Assembly: GCF_014204835.1 (NCBI RefSeq)
Contig: NZ_JACHMD010000001.1
Coordinates: 558,001 to 622,000 of the forward strand
Direction: 5' to 3'
DNA length: 64,000 bases
DNA from: Microbacterium marinum
Lineage (GTDB): Bacteria; Actinomycetota; Actinomycetes; Actinomycetales; Microbacteriaceae
Of this stretch, positions 25,561-34,599 are shown one piece after another. Numbering within the stretch: position 1 is the stretch's first letter; the number at the start of each line of letters is the position of its first letter. Both the position numbers and the translations under genes were made by a program. Under the pieces are notes generated by a model. It was not told where the DNA came from. It did no database searches and saw nothing but the letters and a program-made list of their open reading frames with translations.

Positions 25561-25581
25561 GTTGAGCCAACTCATATCAAG
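25561..25581. promoter_or_regulatory. HAIR (HspR) box 1, upstream of dnaK -35
   Basis: GTTGAGC, 7 nt, TATCAAG: the CTTGAGT-N7-ACTCAAG HspR consensus with 5 of 7 matches in each arm. It sits directly upstream of the -35 element. Confidence 0.65.
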
Positions 25582-25586
25582 TTCGT

Positions 25587-25615
25587 TTGACAGGTGAACC
25601 GCATCTCGTTATCGT
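25587..25615 (+). promoter_or_regulatory. dnaK operon promoter
   Basis: -35 TTGACA (25587-25592), 17-bp spacer, -10 TATCGT (25610-25615). Consensus -35 with ideal spacing, flanked on both sides by HAIR boxes. An ~70-nt leader precedes dnaK. Confidence 0.8.
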
Positions 25616-25634
25616 TGAGTCCACACGGCTCAGG
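25614..25634. promoter_or_regulatory. HAIR (HspR) box 2, overlapping dnaK -10
   Basis: GTTGAGT, 7 nt, GCTCAGG: 6 of 7 and 5 of 7 matches to the HspR consensus arms. It overlaps the end of the -10 and the start site, so binding would block transcription. Confidence 0.7.
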
Positions 25635-25641
25635 TTGCTGA

Positions 25642-27552
<1,911 letters not shown>

Positions 27553-27554
27553 CC

Positions 27555-28169
27555 ATGGCAGACAAGGACTTCGACAAGCCGGACGACGGCGACGAGGTCC
27601 TCGGCACGGAGGGGTCGGAGGCGCACGCTTCCGACCCCGCCGCGCAGGGGCCCGCGTCCGATGGACCCGACACCGAACCCGAGGAGCTGACGGTCGACGA
27701 CATCCTCGGCGCCGCACAGTCCGACGAGGCAGCGGTGGCCGATGCTCCCGAAGAGGAGCACGACCTGCTGCTGGACCTCAAGCGGGTGCAGGCCGAGTAC
27801 GCGAACTACCGGCGCCGCACCGAAGAGCAGCGCGAGGTCGAGGCGGCACGCGCCAAGGGTTCGGTCGCCAAGAACCTGCTGCCGGTGCTCGACGACCTCG
27901 ACCGTGCTGAGAAGCACGGCGACCTCGCCGAGGGCAGCGCGCTCGCCGCGATCGCCGACAAGCTGCGCGGCGTCGTCGCGCGGCTGGGCGTTGAGCGTTA
28001 CGCCGAGGCCGGCGACGCGTTCGACCCGCAGCAGCACGAGGCCATCTTCCAGGCGCCGACCCCGGGTACGACCGAGGCGACGATCCTCGAGGTCGTCGAG
28101 GTGGGATACCGCCTCGGTGAGATCGAGCTTCGTCCCGCGAAGGTCGTGGTCGCCGTTCCGGCCGAGTAA
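27555..28169 (+). CDS. grpE: Nucleotide exchange factor GrpE
   Basis: 204 residues. A long acidic, disordered N-terminus (about 65 residues) precedes the coiled coil (LLLDLKRVQAEYANYRRRTEEQREVEAARAKGSVAKNLLPVLDDLDRAEKH) and the C-terminal beta domain with GVERYAEAGDAFDPQQHEAIFQ. It releases ADP from DnaK. ATG is 2 bp after the dnaK stop; dnaJ follows 15 bp later. Confidence 0.96.
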   Translation: MADKDFDKPDDGDEVLGTEGSEAHASDPAAQGPASDGPDTEPEELTVDDILGAAQSDEAAVADAPEEEHDLLLDLKRVQAEYANYRRRTEEQREVEAARAKGSVAKNLLPVLDDLDRAEKHGDLAEGSALAAIADKLRGVVARLGVERYAEAGDAFDPQQHEAIFQAPTPGTTEATILEVVEVGYRLGEIELRPAKVVVAVPAE

Positions 28170-28184
28170 GAGGGAGGGAGGGCA

Positions 28185-29174
28185 ATGGCCAGTCAGGACT
28201 GGTTCGACAAGGACTTCTACAAGGTCCTCGGAGTATCCAAGGACGTCTCCGACGCCGATCTGAAGAAGACGTACCGCAAGCTGGCGCGCACCTACCACCC
28301 CGACTCGAATGCGGGGGATGCCGCAGCCGAGGCGAAGTTCAAAGAGGTCAGCGAGGCGTACTCGGTGCTCAGCGACAAGGAGCAGCGCGCCGAGTACGAC
28401 CAGATCCGCGCGATGGGATCGGGCAGCGCCCGCTTCGCGCCCGGTGCCGGTGGCGGCGGGTTCGAGGACGTGTTCAGCCGGTTCTCGCCGGGCGCAGGCT
28501 CCGGCGGACAGCAGGCCGACTTCGACGACCTGTTCGCGATGTTCGGACAGCAGTCGGGGAGCCGCTTCGGCTCGGGACGCTTCGGTCAGTCGACCGGAGG
28601 GTTCCGCGGCTTCGGCGGTCCGCAGCGCGGCTCGGACGTGACCGCGCGGACGACCCTCGATTTCTCGACCGCCGTGCGCGGCGAGACGATCACGCTGCAG
28701 GGCGACGACGGCAAGCCGATCAAGGTCAAGGTTCCTGCCGGTGTCTCCGACGGGCAGAAGATCCGCCTGCGCGGGCGCGGTCGGCCCTCGCCCGACGGCG
28801 GCGAGTCCGGCGACATCGTGCTGACCGTCGCGGTGCGTCCGCACCCGGTGTTCACGCGCGATGGGCTGAACCTCCGCGTCACCGTGCCGGTCACGTTCAC
28901 CGAGGCGGTGCTCGGCGCGACCATCGAGGTGCCGACCCTGGGCGGCGACCCGGTGAAGCTGCGCGTCGCACCGGGAACGCCCTCGGGGCGTGTGCTCCGG
29001 GTCAAGGGGCGCGGCGTGCAGACGGCGAAGGGCACCGGCGATCTGCTCGCCGAGGTGCAGGTCGCCGTGCCGACGCACCTCGACGACAAAGCTCGGGAGG
29101 CCCTCCAGGCGTTCGCGGAACGTGAGCCGAAGGAGAACCCGCGCGCCGACCTGATGGCCAAGGCGCGCGAATGA
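28185..29174 (+). CDS. dnaJ: DnaJ-type co-chaperone without zinc finger
   Basis: 329 residues. J-domain at residues about 10-75 with HPD at 38-40, a long Gly/Phe region to about 145, and two C-terminal substrate-binding domains. There is no cysteine in the whole protein, so the CxxCxGxG zinc centre of classical DnaJ is absent; this is a class B (CbpA-like) J protein although it occupies the dnaJ position in the operon. It delivers substrates to DnaK and stimulates its ATPase. ATG 28185 with a GAGGGAGGG ribosome site. Confidence 0.93.
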   Translation: MASQDWFDKDFYKVLGVSKDVSDADLKKTYRKLARTYHPDSNAGDAAAEAKFKEVSEAYSVLSDKEQRAEYDQIRAMGSGSARFAPGAGGGGFEDVFSRFSPGAGSGGQQADFDDLFAMFGQQSGSRFGSGRFGQSTGGFRGFGGPQRGSDVTARTTLDFSTAVRGETITLQGDDGKPIKVKVPAGVSDGQKIRLRGRGRPSPDGGESGDIVLTVAVRPHPVFTRDGLNLRVTVPVTFTEAVLGATIEVPTLGGDPVKLRVAPGTPSGRVLRVKGRGVQTAKGTGDLLAEVQVAVPTHLDDKAREALQAFAEREPKENPRADLMAKARE

Positions 29175-29235
29175 CCTTTCGGCGTCGCTGAACGCGCGCC
29201 ACTGACAGACAGCCCGTGAGAGGAGGGCGAGGACG

Positions 29236-29685
29236 ATGCCAGACGAGCAACTCGACGAGGACGCGCCGATCTTCGCGATCGCCGCGGCGGCCGAACTCGC
29301 CTCGATGCACGCGCAGACCCTGCGGCAGTACGACCGCATCGGGCTGGTCGTGCCCGGCCGCACGCGCGGCGGCTCACGTCGGTATTCCCTCCGTCACATC
29401 CGGCAGCTGCGCGAGGTCGCCCGGATGTCGGCGGAGGGGATCAGCCTGCCGGCGATCGCCCGCATCCTCGAGCTCGAGAACGAGGTCAGCGCCCTGCGGC
29501 GCCAGGTGCGCGGACTCGAGCAGCAGCTGCGCGCCGAGGTGCAGCAGCGCCCCGGCGCCCGCGTGTTCGCCGCCGGTGCGACCGGTGCTGTCGTCACTCT
29601 CCGCCAGGGCGCCCGCGTGCGCCGCGCGACGGAGGTCGTCCTCTACCGCCGCCCCGAGCCCGACGCCGCAGCCGAAGCCGACTGA
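29236..29685 (+). CDS. hspR: Heat-shock repressor HspR (MerR family)
   Basis: 149 residues. MerR-type winged helix at the N-terminus with the HspR signature FAIAAAAELASMHAQTLRQYDRIGLVVPGRTRGGSRRYS, then a coiled coil (ILELENEVSALRRQVRGLEQQL). It represses heat-shock genes by binding HAIR sites; such sites lie upstream of dnaK (two) and clpB (one) in this window. It is the last gene of the operon, giving autoregulation. The C-terminal 40 residues are Arg/Ala-rich. A hairpin follows at 29705-29729. Confidence 0.95.
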   Translation: MPDEQLDEDAPIFAIAAAAELASMHAQTLRQYDRIGLVVPGRTRGGSRRYSLRHIRQLREVARMSAEGISLPAIARILELENEVSALRRQVRGLEQQLRAEVQQRPGARVFAAGATGAVVTLRQGARVRRATEVVLYRRPEPDAAAEAD

Positions 29686-29704
29686 CCGGCCGGCGGGGCG
29701 GGCG

Positions 29705-29729
29705 ACGGATGCCGCGACGCGGCATCCGT
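29705..29729. terminator. Terminator of the dnaK operon
   Basis: Inverted repeat ACGGATGCCGC / GCGGCATCCGT, 11-bp stem and 3-nt loop, 19 nt after hspR and directly before the stop of the convergent gene at 29731. Confidence 0.8.
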
Positions 29730-29730
29730 G

Positions 29731-30321
29731 TCAGGCGGGGTCGATGCGGAGGGTCGCGGGGCCCTCGCCGACGGTGAAGCCGTCGACCAGGCGCAGCGAA
29801 CGGGCCAACTCGTCGACCGCCGGGAGGACGACGCCGAAGCGCTCGCGGTCGGCGATCACGGCGGTCAGGGTCACGAGGTGTGTGCCGGTGTCCCAGGTGT
29901 AGCTGGCGAACGGGGTCTGTCGCTCGTTCGGCGGCAGCGGCATGACGAGCTTCTCGCCGACGCCGAGAGGTGAGCCGGTGAAGTTCTCGGTGTCGTCGTA
30001 CTCGATCGGCATGCTGGCGCGCGCGGCGCGCAGCTGCGGGGTGAGCTCCTGCACCTGCGCCATCGTGACGAGCAGCTCCGGGTCGTCCTTCCACACCCAG
30101 ACGAGCACGCGGCCGTCGGCGCGCCGCATGAGCGCGGGCAGCGCCTGGCTCATCGCCCACGCGGCGACGCGGCTGCCGGGCTGTTCGCGTCCGAACGCGG
30201 CGTTCGCCTGCGACAGCAGCATGCCGATCGCCTTCTTGCGGGCGCGCCGTCCGCGCAGCCCGAACGAACCGGTCACCGGAACCCAACGTGCAGGGTCGGC
30301 CTGGGCCTGAAGTCTCGCCAT
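29731..30321 (-). CDS. Soluble protein of unknown function
   Basis: 196 residues, no signal peptide or membrane span. It has a basic N-terminal part (FGLRGRRARKKAIGML) and a beta-rich C-terminus (YTWDTGTHLVTLTAVIADRERFGVVLPAVDELARSLRL). No family recognised. ATG 30321 has TAGCCT exactly 6 nt upstream, a clear leaderless signal. It converges on the hspR operon and is divergent from the glycosyltransferase genes. Confidence 0.75.
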   Translation of the reverse strand: MARLQAQADPARWVPVTGSFGLRGRRARKKAIGMLLSQANAAFGREQPGSRVAAWAMSQALPALMRRADGRVLVWVWKDDPELLVTMAQVQELTPQLRAARASMPIEYDDTENFTGSPLGVGEKLVMPLPPNERQTPFASYTWDTGTHLVTLTAVIADRERFGVVLPAVDELARSLRLVDGFTVGEGPATLRIDPA

Positions 30322-30465
30322 TCCGCCAGGCTACGGCGCGCCGATGAGGCCCGGCTGACAGAAAACCGCCGCCGGTAGACTCGACCGACAGCGCAGCCGC
30401 GACCCCCGGACCGCCCTGACGCGCAGACCCTGCGCCACCCCCGACGCACAGATTGGCCCGCACCC

Positions 30466-31668
30466 GTGACCGTGACGCCCGAGCCCGCCGCTTCGCGCCG
30501 CCCTCTCACCATCGTGATGGCCGCCGACACCTTCGCTCCCGACGTGAACGGCGGCGCCCGCTTCACCGAGCGGCTGTCGGCGGGCCTGGCCGGCCGCGGC
30601 CACGACGTCCACGTGGTCACGCCGAGCGTCGGCTACCGCAACCACGGCGTGTTCACCGAGCACATCGAAGACCAGGACCTCACCGTCCACCGCCTCCCCG
30701 GCGTGCGGTGGGCGCCCCACGACTGGCTGCGTTTCGTGTGGCCGTGGCGTGCCAAGCACTACGCGCGGCGCATCCTGAGCGAGGTCAAGCCCGACGTGGT
30801 GCACAGCCAGTCGCACATCGTGATCGGCCGGGGACTCACCCGGATCGCCCGGGAACGCGGCATCCCGGTGGTGGCGACGAACCACATCATGGCCGACAAC
30901 ATCCTCGACTTCACGCTGCTACCGAAATTCCTCTACGACGTGTTCCTGAAGCTCGCGTGGGCCGACGCGGAGCGCACGTTCAAGATGTCGCGCGCGGTCA
31001 CGACCCCCACCCGCAAGGCGGCGGAGTTCCTCGAGGCGACCATCGACATCTCGGGCGTCGTGCCGATCAGCTGCGGCATCGACAAGCGCAACTACACCCC
31101 CGACCGCACGCCCCGAAAGCACTCGCGCGTGCTGTTCGTCGGCCGCCTCACGACCGAGAAGCACATCGAAGTGGTGCTGCAGGCGATCGCGAAGCTCGCC
31201 CCTGAGCTGCCCGACATCACCTTCGATGTCGTCGGCGGTGGGGACCAGCGCAAGAACCTCGACCAGTGGACCGAGCGGCTGAACCTCGGCGACCGCGTCA
31301 CATTCCACGGCCGTGTCGACGAGGCGACGCTGCGCGCGTCGTACGGCAAGGCCGACGTCTTCGCGATCGCCTCGGTCGCCGAGCTCCAGTCGATCGTCAC
31401 GATGGAGGCGATGGCTTCGGGGCTGCCCGTCGTCGGCGCGAACGCCGTCGCCCTGCCGCACCTGATCCACGACGGCGAGAACGGCTACCTGTTCGAGCCC
31501 GGGAACGTCGACGACCTGGCCGACAAGCTCCGCCGCGTGCTCACCGCGCCACAGGAGGAGTACGACCGCATGCAGCAGGCGTCGCTCGACGGCATCGAGG
31601 CGCACGACATCGAGCGCACCCTGGACACGTTCGAGAAGCTGTACCGCGGCGAGCCGCTCGAGAGCTGA
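30466..31668 (+). CDS. Family 4 glycosyltransferase (mannosyltransferase-like)
   Basis: 400 residues, GT-B fold. The N-terminal acceptor domain has ADTFAPDVNGGARFTERLSAGLAGRGHDV; the donor domain has VLFVGRLTTEKHIEVVLQA, VVGGGDQRKNLDQ, FHGRVDEATLRASYGKADVF and the nucleotide-sugar motif SIVTMEAMASGLPVVGANA. It resembles GDP-mannose-dependent transferases of the PimB/MgtA group, and would add a sugar to a lipid or glycan at the inner face of the membrane; substrate inferred. GTG start at 30466; the next glycosyltransferase begins 1 nt after its stop. Confidence 0.88.
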   Translation: MTVTPEPAASRRPLTIVMAADTFAPDVNGGARFTERLSAGLAGRGHDVHVVTPSVGYRNHGVFTEHIEDQDLTVHRLPGVRWAPHDWLRFVWPWRAKHYARRILSEVKPDVVHSQSHIVIGRGLTRIARERGIPVVATNHIMADNILDFTLLPKFLYDVFLKLAWADAERTFKMSRAVTTPTRKAAEFLEATIDISGVVPISCGIDKRNYTPDRTPRKHSRVLFVGRLTTEKHIEVVLQAIAKLAPELPDITFDVVGGGDQRKNLDQWTERLNLGDRVTFHGRVDEATLRASYGKADVFAIASVAELQSIVTMEAMASGLPVVGANAVALPHLIHDGENGYLFEPGNVDDLADKLRRVLTAPQEEYDRMQQASLDGIEAHDIERTLDTFEKLYRGEPLES

Positions 31669-31669
31669 C

Positions 31670-32770
31670 ATGCGGCTGTTCTTCGACGCCCGGTACATCC
31701 GCACCGACTTCCACGACGGCATCAGCCGCTACTCGGCCGAATTGGCCGCGGCGGTCGCGGCCGCGGCATCCGAGTCCGACGTCGAGGTGACCTTCCTCAT
31801 CCACGACGACGCCCAGCGCGCGTTCCTGCCGACGGATGCCGCCGTGCTCCCCTTCCACGCCCCGACGTCGGTGCGCGAACCGTTCGCGGCGCGCATCCTG
31901 CGCGCCCACCGGCCCGACGTCGTGTTCTCGCCGATGCAGACGATCGGCTCTGCGGGCCGCCGCTTCGGCCTCATCCTGACGCTGCACGACACGATCTACT
32001 ACCGGCACCGCACCCCGCCGCGGAACCTGCCCTGGTACGTGCGCGTGGGCTGGCGCCTGTTCCACCTGTCGTACTGGCCGCAGCGGGTCACGCTGAACGC
32101 GGCCGACCTGGTCGCGACGGTGAGCGAGACGAGCGCCCGCCAGTTCGCGAAGGTGCGCTTGACGAAGCGTCCCGTCGTGGTGATCCCCAACGCGCCGCAG
32201 CGGCTCGCGGATCTGCTGCCGGAGGGGACCGCCGTGACGGGTGGGCCCGTGCGGAACCTCGTCTACATGGGCTCCTTCATGCCCTACAAGAACGTCGAGA
32301 CGCTCGTGACCGCGATGCGCCAGCTCCCCGAGCACACGCTGCACCTGCTGTCGCGCATCTCGCCCGAACGGCGTGCGGAGCTCGAGCGCGGCGCCCGCCC
32401 GGGATCGATCGTCTTCCATGACGGTGTGACGGATGCCGAATACGCGGCCCTCCTCGCCGACCACGCCGCCCTCGTGACGATGAGCCTCGACGAGGGGTAC
32501 GGGTTGCCGGTCGCCGAGGCGCTCGAGCTGGGTGTGCCGGCGGTCGTGACCGACATGGAGATCTTCCGTGAGGTCGCCGGCGGGGGAGCGCTGTACGTCG
32601 ATCCGCTCGACCCCGCGGCCGTCGCGGATGCCGTCCGCTCACTCGACGAGCCCGGCCTGCGCGACCGGCTGGTCGAGACGGGGACGGCGCACATCCGCAC
32701 GTTCTCGTGGAGCCGATCGGCGCAGACCCTGCTGGCCGCCGCGAGTGACCTGGCTCGCGGCGCGAAGTGA
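31670..32770 (+). CDS. Family 4 glycosyltransferase
   Basis: 366 residues, GT-B fold of GT4 type: FDARYIRTDFHDGISRYSAELA at the N-terminus, VYMGSFMPYKNVETLVTAM starting the donor domain, and the motif SLDEGYGLPVAEALELGVPAVVTDMEIFREVAGGGALYVDP. Likely transfers mannose or a related sugar in glycolipid or cell-wall polysaccharide synthesis. Its ATG follows the stop of the preceding glycosyltransferase by a single base, so both work as a unit. Confidence 0.88.
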   Translation: MRLFFDARYIRTDFHDGISRYSAELAAAVAAAASESDVEVTFLIHDDAQRAFLPTDAAVLPFHAPTSVREPFAARILRAHRPDVVFSPMQTIGSAGRRFGLILTLHDTIYYRHRTPPRNLPWYVRVGWRLFHLSYWPQRVTLNAADLVATVSETSARQFAKVRLTKRPVVVIPNAPQRLADLLPEGTAVTGGPVRNLVYMGSFMPYKNVETLVTAMRQLPEHTLHLLSRISPERRAELERGARPGSIVFHDGVTDAEYAALLADHAALVTMSLDEGYGLPVAEALELGVPAVVTDMEIFREVAGGGALYVDPLDPAAVADAVRSLDEPGLRDRLVETGTAHIRTFSWSRSAQTLLAAASDLARGAK

Positions 32771-32783
32771 CCCGCGAGGCGGA

Positions 32784-33263
32784 TCACCAGTAGCCGAAAG
32801 CTCCCAGGGAGCTCGAGACCACGAAGCTCAGCAGCGTCGAAAGGACGAGGCCCGCTCCCAGGCCGATCCCGATTCCCCCGGGGACGGCTCCACCGCTGCG
32901 GCGTGCGGCGATCGCCCCGACGACGATCGCGGCCGCGCCGAGGATCAGCGTGAGCAGCGACGAAGCGCCGGTCAGCAGCCCGAGGCCGGCGGAGGCGAAC
33001 GTCGAGTACAGCGACGAGTAGGTGAACGGCAGGATCGACCCGAAGACCACCGGAATGAGACCGAGCACGATCGCGAGGACGCCGAGTCCTCGCCCCGGCC
33101 GTGCCGGTGCCGAGGCCGGAGCGGGCCCACCGGCGTACGCCTGGCCCGGGTAGGCGCCCGGCTGACTCGGGTGCGCGCCCGGCTGCTCAGGGTAGGCGGG
33201 GGTCGAGTCCGGCTGACCGGCGGATGCCGCCGGGTCGCCCTGCGGGGTGGTGGGGTCGGTCAT
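32784..33263 (-). CDS. DUF4190-like membrane protein with Pro-rich N-terminus
   Basis: 159 residues. The first 55 are a Pro/Gly/Tyr-rich low-complexity cytoplasmic region (repeated YPxQPGAxP units); three hydrophobic segments follow (LGVLAIVLGLIPVVFGSIL, LLTGASSLLTLILGAAAIVVGAIA, GIGIGLGAGLVLSTLLSFVV). This layout is widespread in actinobacteria, without a settled function. ATG 33263 has an AGGAGA ribosome site 7 nt upstream. Confidence 0.78.
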   Translation of the reverse strand: MTDPTTPQGDPAASAGQPDSTPAYPEQPGAHPSQPGAYPGQAYAGGPAPASAPARPGRGLGVLAIVLGLIPVVFGSILPFTYSSLYSTFASAGLGLLTGASSLLTLILGAAAIVVGAIAARRSGGAVPGGIGIGLGAGLVLSTLLSFVVSSSLGAFGYW

Positions 33264-33319
33264 GGCGTCTCCTTCCGCGCGCCCCGAGTCTAGGGCGGCG
33301 GTCGGTGGCGCGGGGGAGT

Positions 33320-33451
33320 TCAGGGGAATCGGGGCTTCTGCGGGCGGGTGGGCTGGCGGCGGTATCCGTCACGGCGGACGGTGAAGACGGTGCCGGCGAT
33401 CGCTGCGAGGGAGACGCCGGCGAGGGACGCGAGGAGGAATGCAGTGATCAT
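33320..33451 (-). CDS. 43-residue single-span membrane protein
   Basis: A small gene with a clear membrane helix (FLLASLAGVSLAAIAGTVFTV) and a basic tail (RRDGYRRQPTRPQKPRFP). Short proteins of this type, ending in a DGYRR-x-P-T-R pattern, are frequent in Microbacteriaceae. ATG 33451 has TAGCGT 7 nt upstream, a good leaderless promoter, which supports it as a real gene. It is divergent from the GlxA-type regulator and shares its operator region (33451-33523). Confidence 0.7.
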   Translation of the reverse strand: MITAFLLASLAGVSLAAIAGTVFTVRRDGYRRQPTRPQKPRFP

Positions 33452-33476
33452 GGCAGAAACGCTATGCTTGTACGCA

Positions 33477-33496
33477 TCCTGCCAATAGTGGCAGGA
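33477..33496. promoter_or_regulatory. Palindromic operator between small membrane gene and glxA-type regulator
   Basis: Perfect inverted repeat TCCTGCCA-ATAG-TGGCAGGA. Two further half-sites occur nearby: TGGCAG at 33451-33456 and TTCCTGCCA at 33515-33523. The four half-sites span the divergent promoters. Confidence 0.6.
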
Positions 33497-33540
33497 GAGC
33501 CACTGCTCTTAGAATTCCTGCCAGACCGCCGAGGAGCGTC

Positions 33541-34509
33541 ATGATCGCCACCGTCGCCTGTGTCGTCCTTCCCGGATTCGCTCCCTTCGAGTTCGGCCTC
33601 GCCTGCGAGGCGTTCGGGCTCGATCGCACCGACGACGGCATCCCGAACTTCGACTTCCGCATCGTGACGCCCGACCCGGGCGCCGTTCCGAGCAACATCG
33701 GCTTCTCGATCAACGTCGCCGACGATCTGGCGTTCGCCGACGAGGCCGACCTCGTCGTCGTGACCCCGATTCCCCGTGAGGCGTGGGACGACGTGGACCC
33801 CCGCGCGCTCGACGTCGTCCGCCGTGCGGTCGAGCGGGGCGCGTGGGTGCTCACGGTCTGCAGCGGCGCGTTCGTCGTCGCGGCATCCGGTGTGCTCTCG
33901 GGAAAGCGCGCGACGACCCACTGGCGCTACGCCGAGACGATGGCGCGGATGTACCCCGACATCGAGGTGGACCCGAACGTCCTCTACGTGCAGGACGGAC
34001 GCATCATCACGAGCGCCGGCACCGCGGCGGGGCTCGACGCCTGCCTGCACCTGCTGCGGATCGAACTCGGCGCCGAGGCGGCGAACATCATCGCGCGACG
34101 CATGGTCGTTCCGCCGCAGCGCGATGGGGGACAGGCGCAGTTCATCGCTGCGCCCCTGCCCGCGACGACCTCGCTCTCGCTCTCGCCGGTGACCGACTGG
34201 ATGCTCGAGAACCTCCGCCTCGATCTGTCAGTCGACCAGCTCGCCGCGCGGGCGCACATGTCGCCCCGCACCTTCGCGCGACGCTTCAAGGCCGACCACG
34301 GCACCACCCCCGCGGCGTGGCTCGGGCGACAGCGCATCCTGCACGCGCAGCGCCTGCTCGAACAGACCGACCTGGGCCTCGACGCGATCGCCTACGAGTG
34401 CGGCTTCGGGTCGGCGGCGGTGCTGCGGCAGAACTTCTCGCGCGTTCTCGGCACGACCCCGACGGGCTACCGGGCGCGCTTCGCCTGCATCGACGAGATG
34501 GCGTCGTAG
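33541..34509 (+). CDS. GlxA-family transcriptional regulator (DJ-1/PfpI + AraC HTH)
   Basis: 322 residues. N-terminal glutamine-amidotransferase-like domain with the nucleophile-elbow cysteine in VLTVCSGAFVVAASG; C-terminal AraC-type double helix-turn-helix, LRLDLSVDQLAARAHMSPRTFARRFKADHGTTPAAWL and LDAIAYECGFGSAAVLRQNFSRVLGTTPTGYR. Relatives sense small amines or related ligands. ATG 33541 follows a GAGGAG ribosome site. The upstream CTGCCA/TGGCAG half-sites are candidate binding sites for its own product. Confidence 0.9.
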   Translation: MIATVACVVLPGFAPFEFGLACEAFGLDRTDDGIPNFDFRIVTPDPGAVPSNIGFSINVADDLAFADEADLVVVTPIPREAWDDVDPRALDVVRRAVERGAWVLTVCSGAFVVAASGVLSGKRATTHWRYAETMARMYPDIEVDPNVLYVQDGRIITSAGTAAGLDACLHLLRIELGAEAANIIARRMVVPPQRDGGQAQFIAAPLPATTSLSLSPVTDWMLENLRLDLSVDQLAARAHMSPRTFARRFKADHGTTPAAWLGRQRILHAQRLLEQTDLGLDAIAYECGFGSAAVLRQNFSRVLGTTPTGYRARFACIDEMAS

Positions 34510-34526
34510 CCGTCGAACCCGACCGT

Positions 34527-34541
34527 GCCGAGAGCCTCGGC
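34527..34541 (+). terminator. Small hairpin after the GlxA-type regulator
   Basis: GCCGAG-AGC-CTCGGC, 6-bp stem, followed by a short T-containing tail (TTCT), 17 nt after the stop. It precedes the clpB HAIR box by about 10 bp. Confidence 0.45.
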
Positions 34542-34551
34542 TTCTGATAAA

Positions 34552-34572
34552 GTTGAGCCACTGAGACTCAAG
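34552..34572. promoter_or_regulatory. HAIR (HspR) box upstream of clpB
   Basis: GTTGAGC, 7 nt, ACTCAAG: the right arm is a perfect match and the left arm matches 5 of 7 of the HspR consensus. It overlaps the promoter region directly before clpB. Confidence 0.85.
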
Positions 34573-34599
34573 TTTCACCCCAGCCTTTCAGGAGATCAA

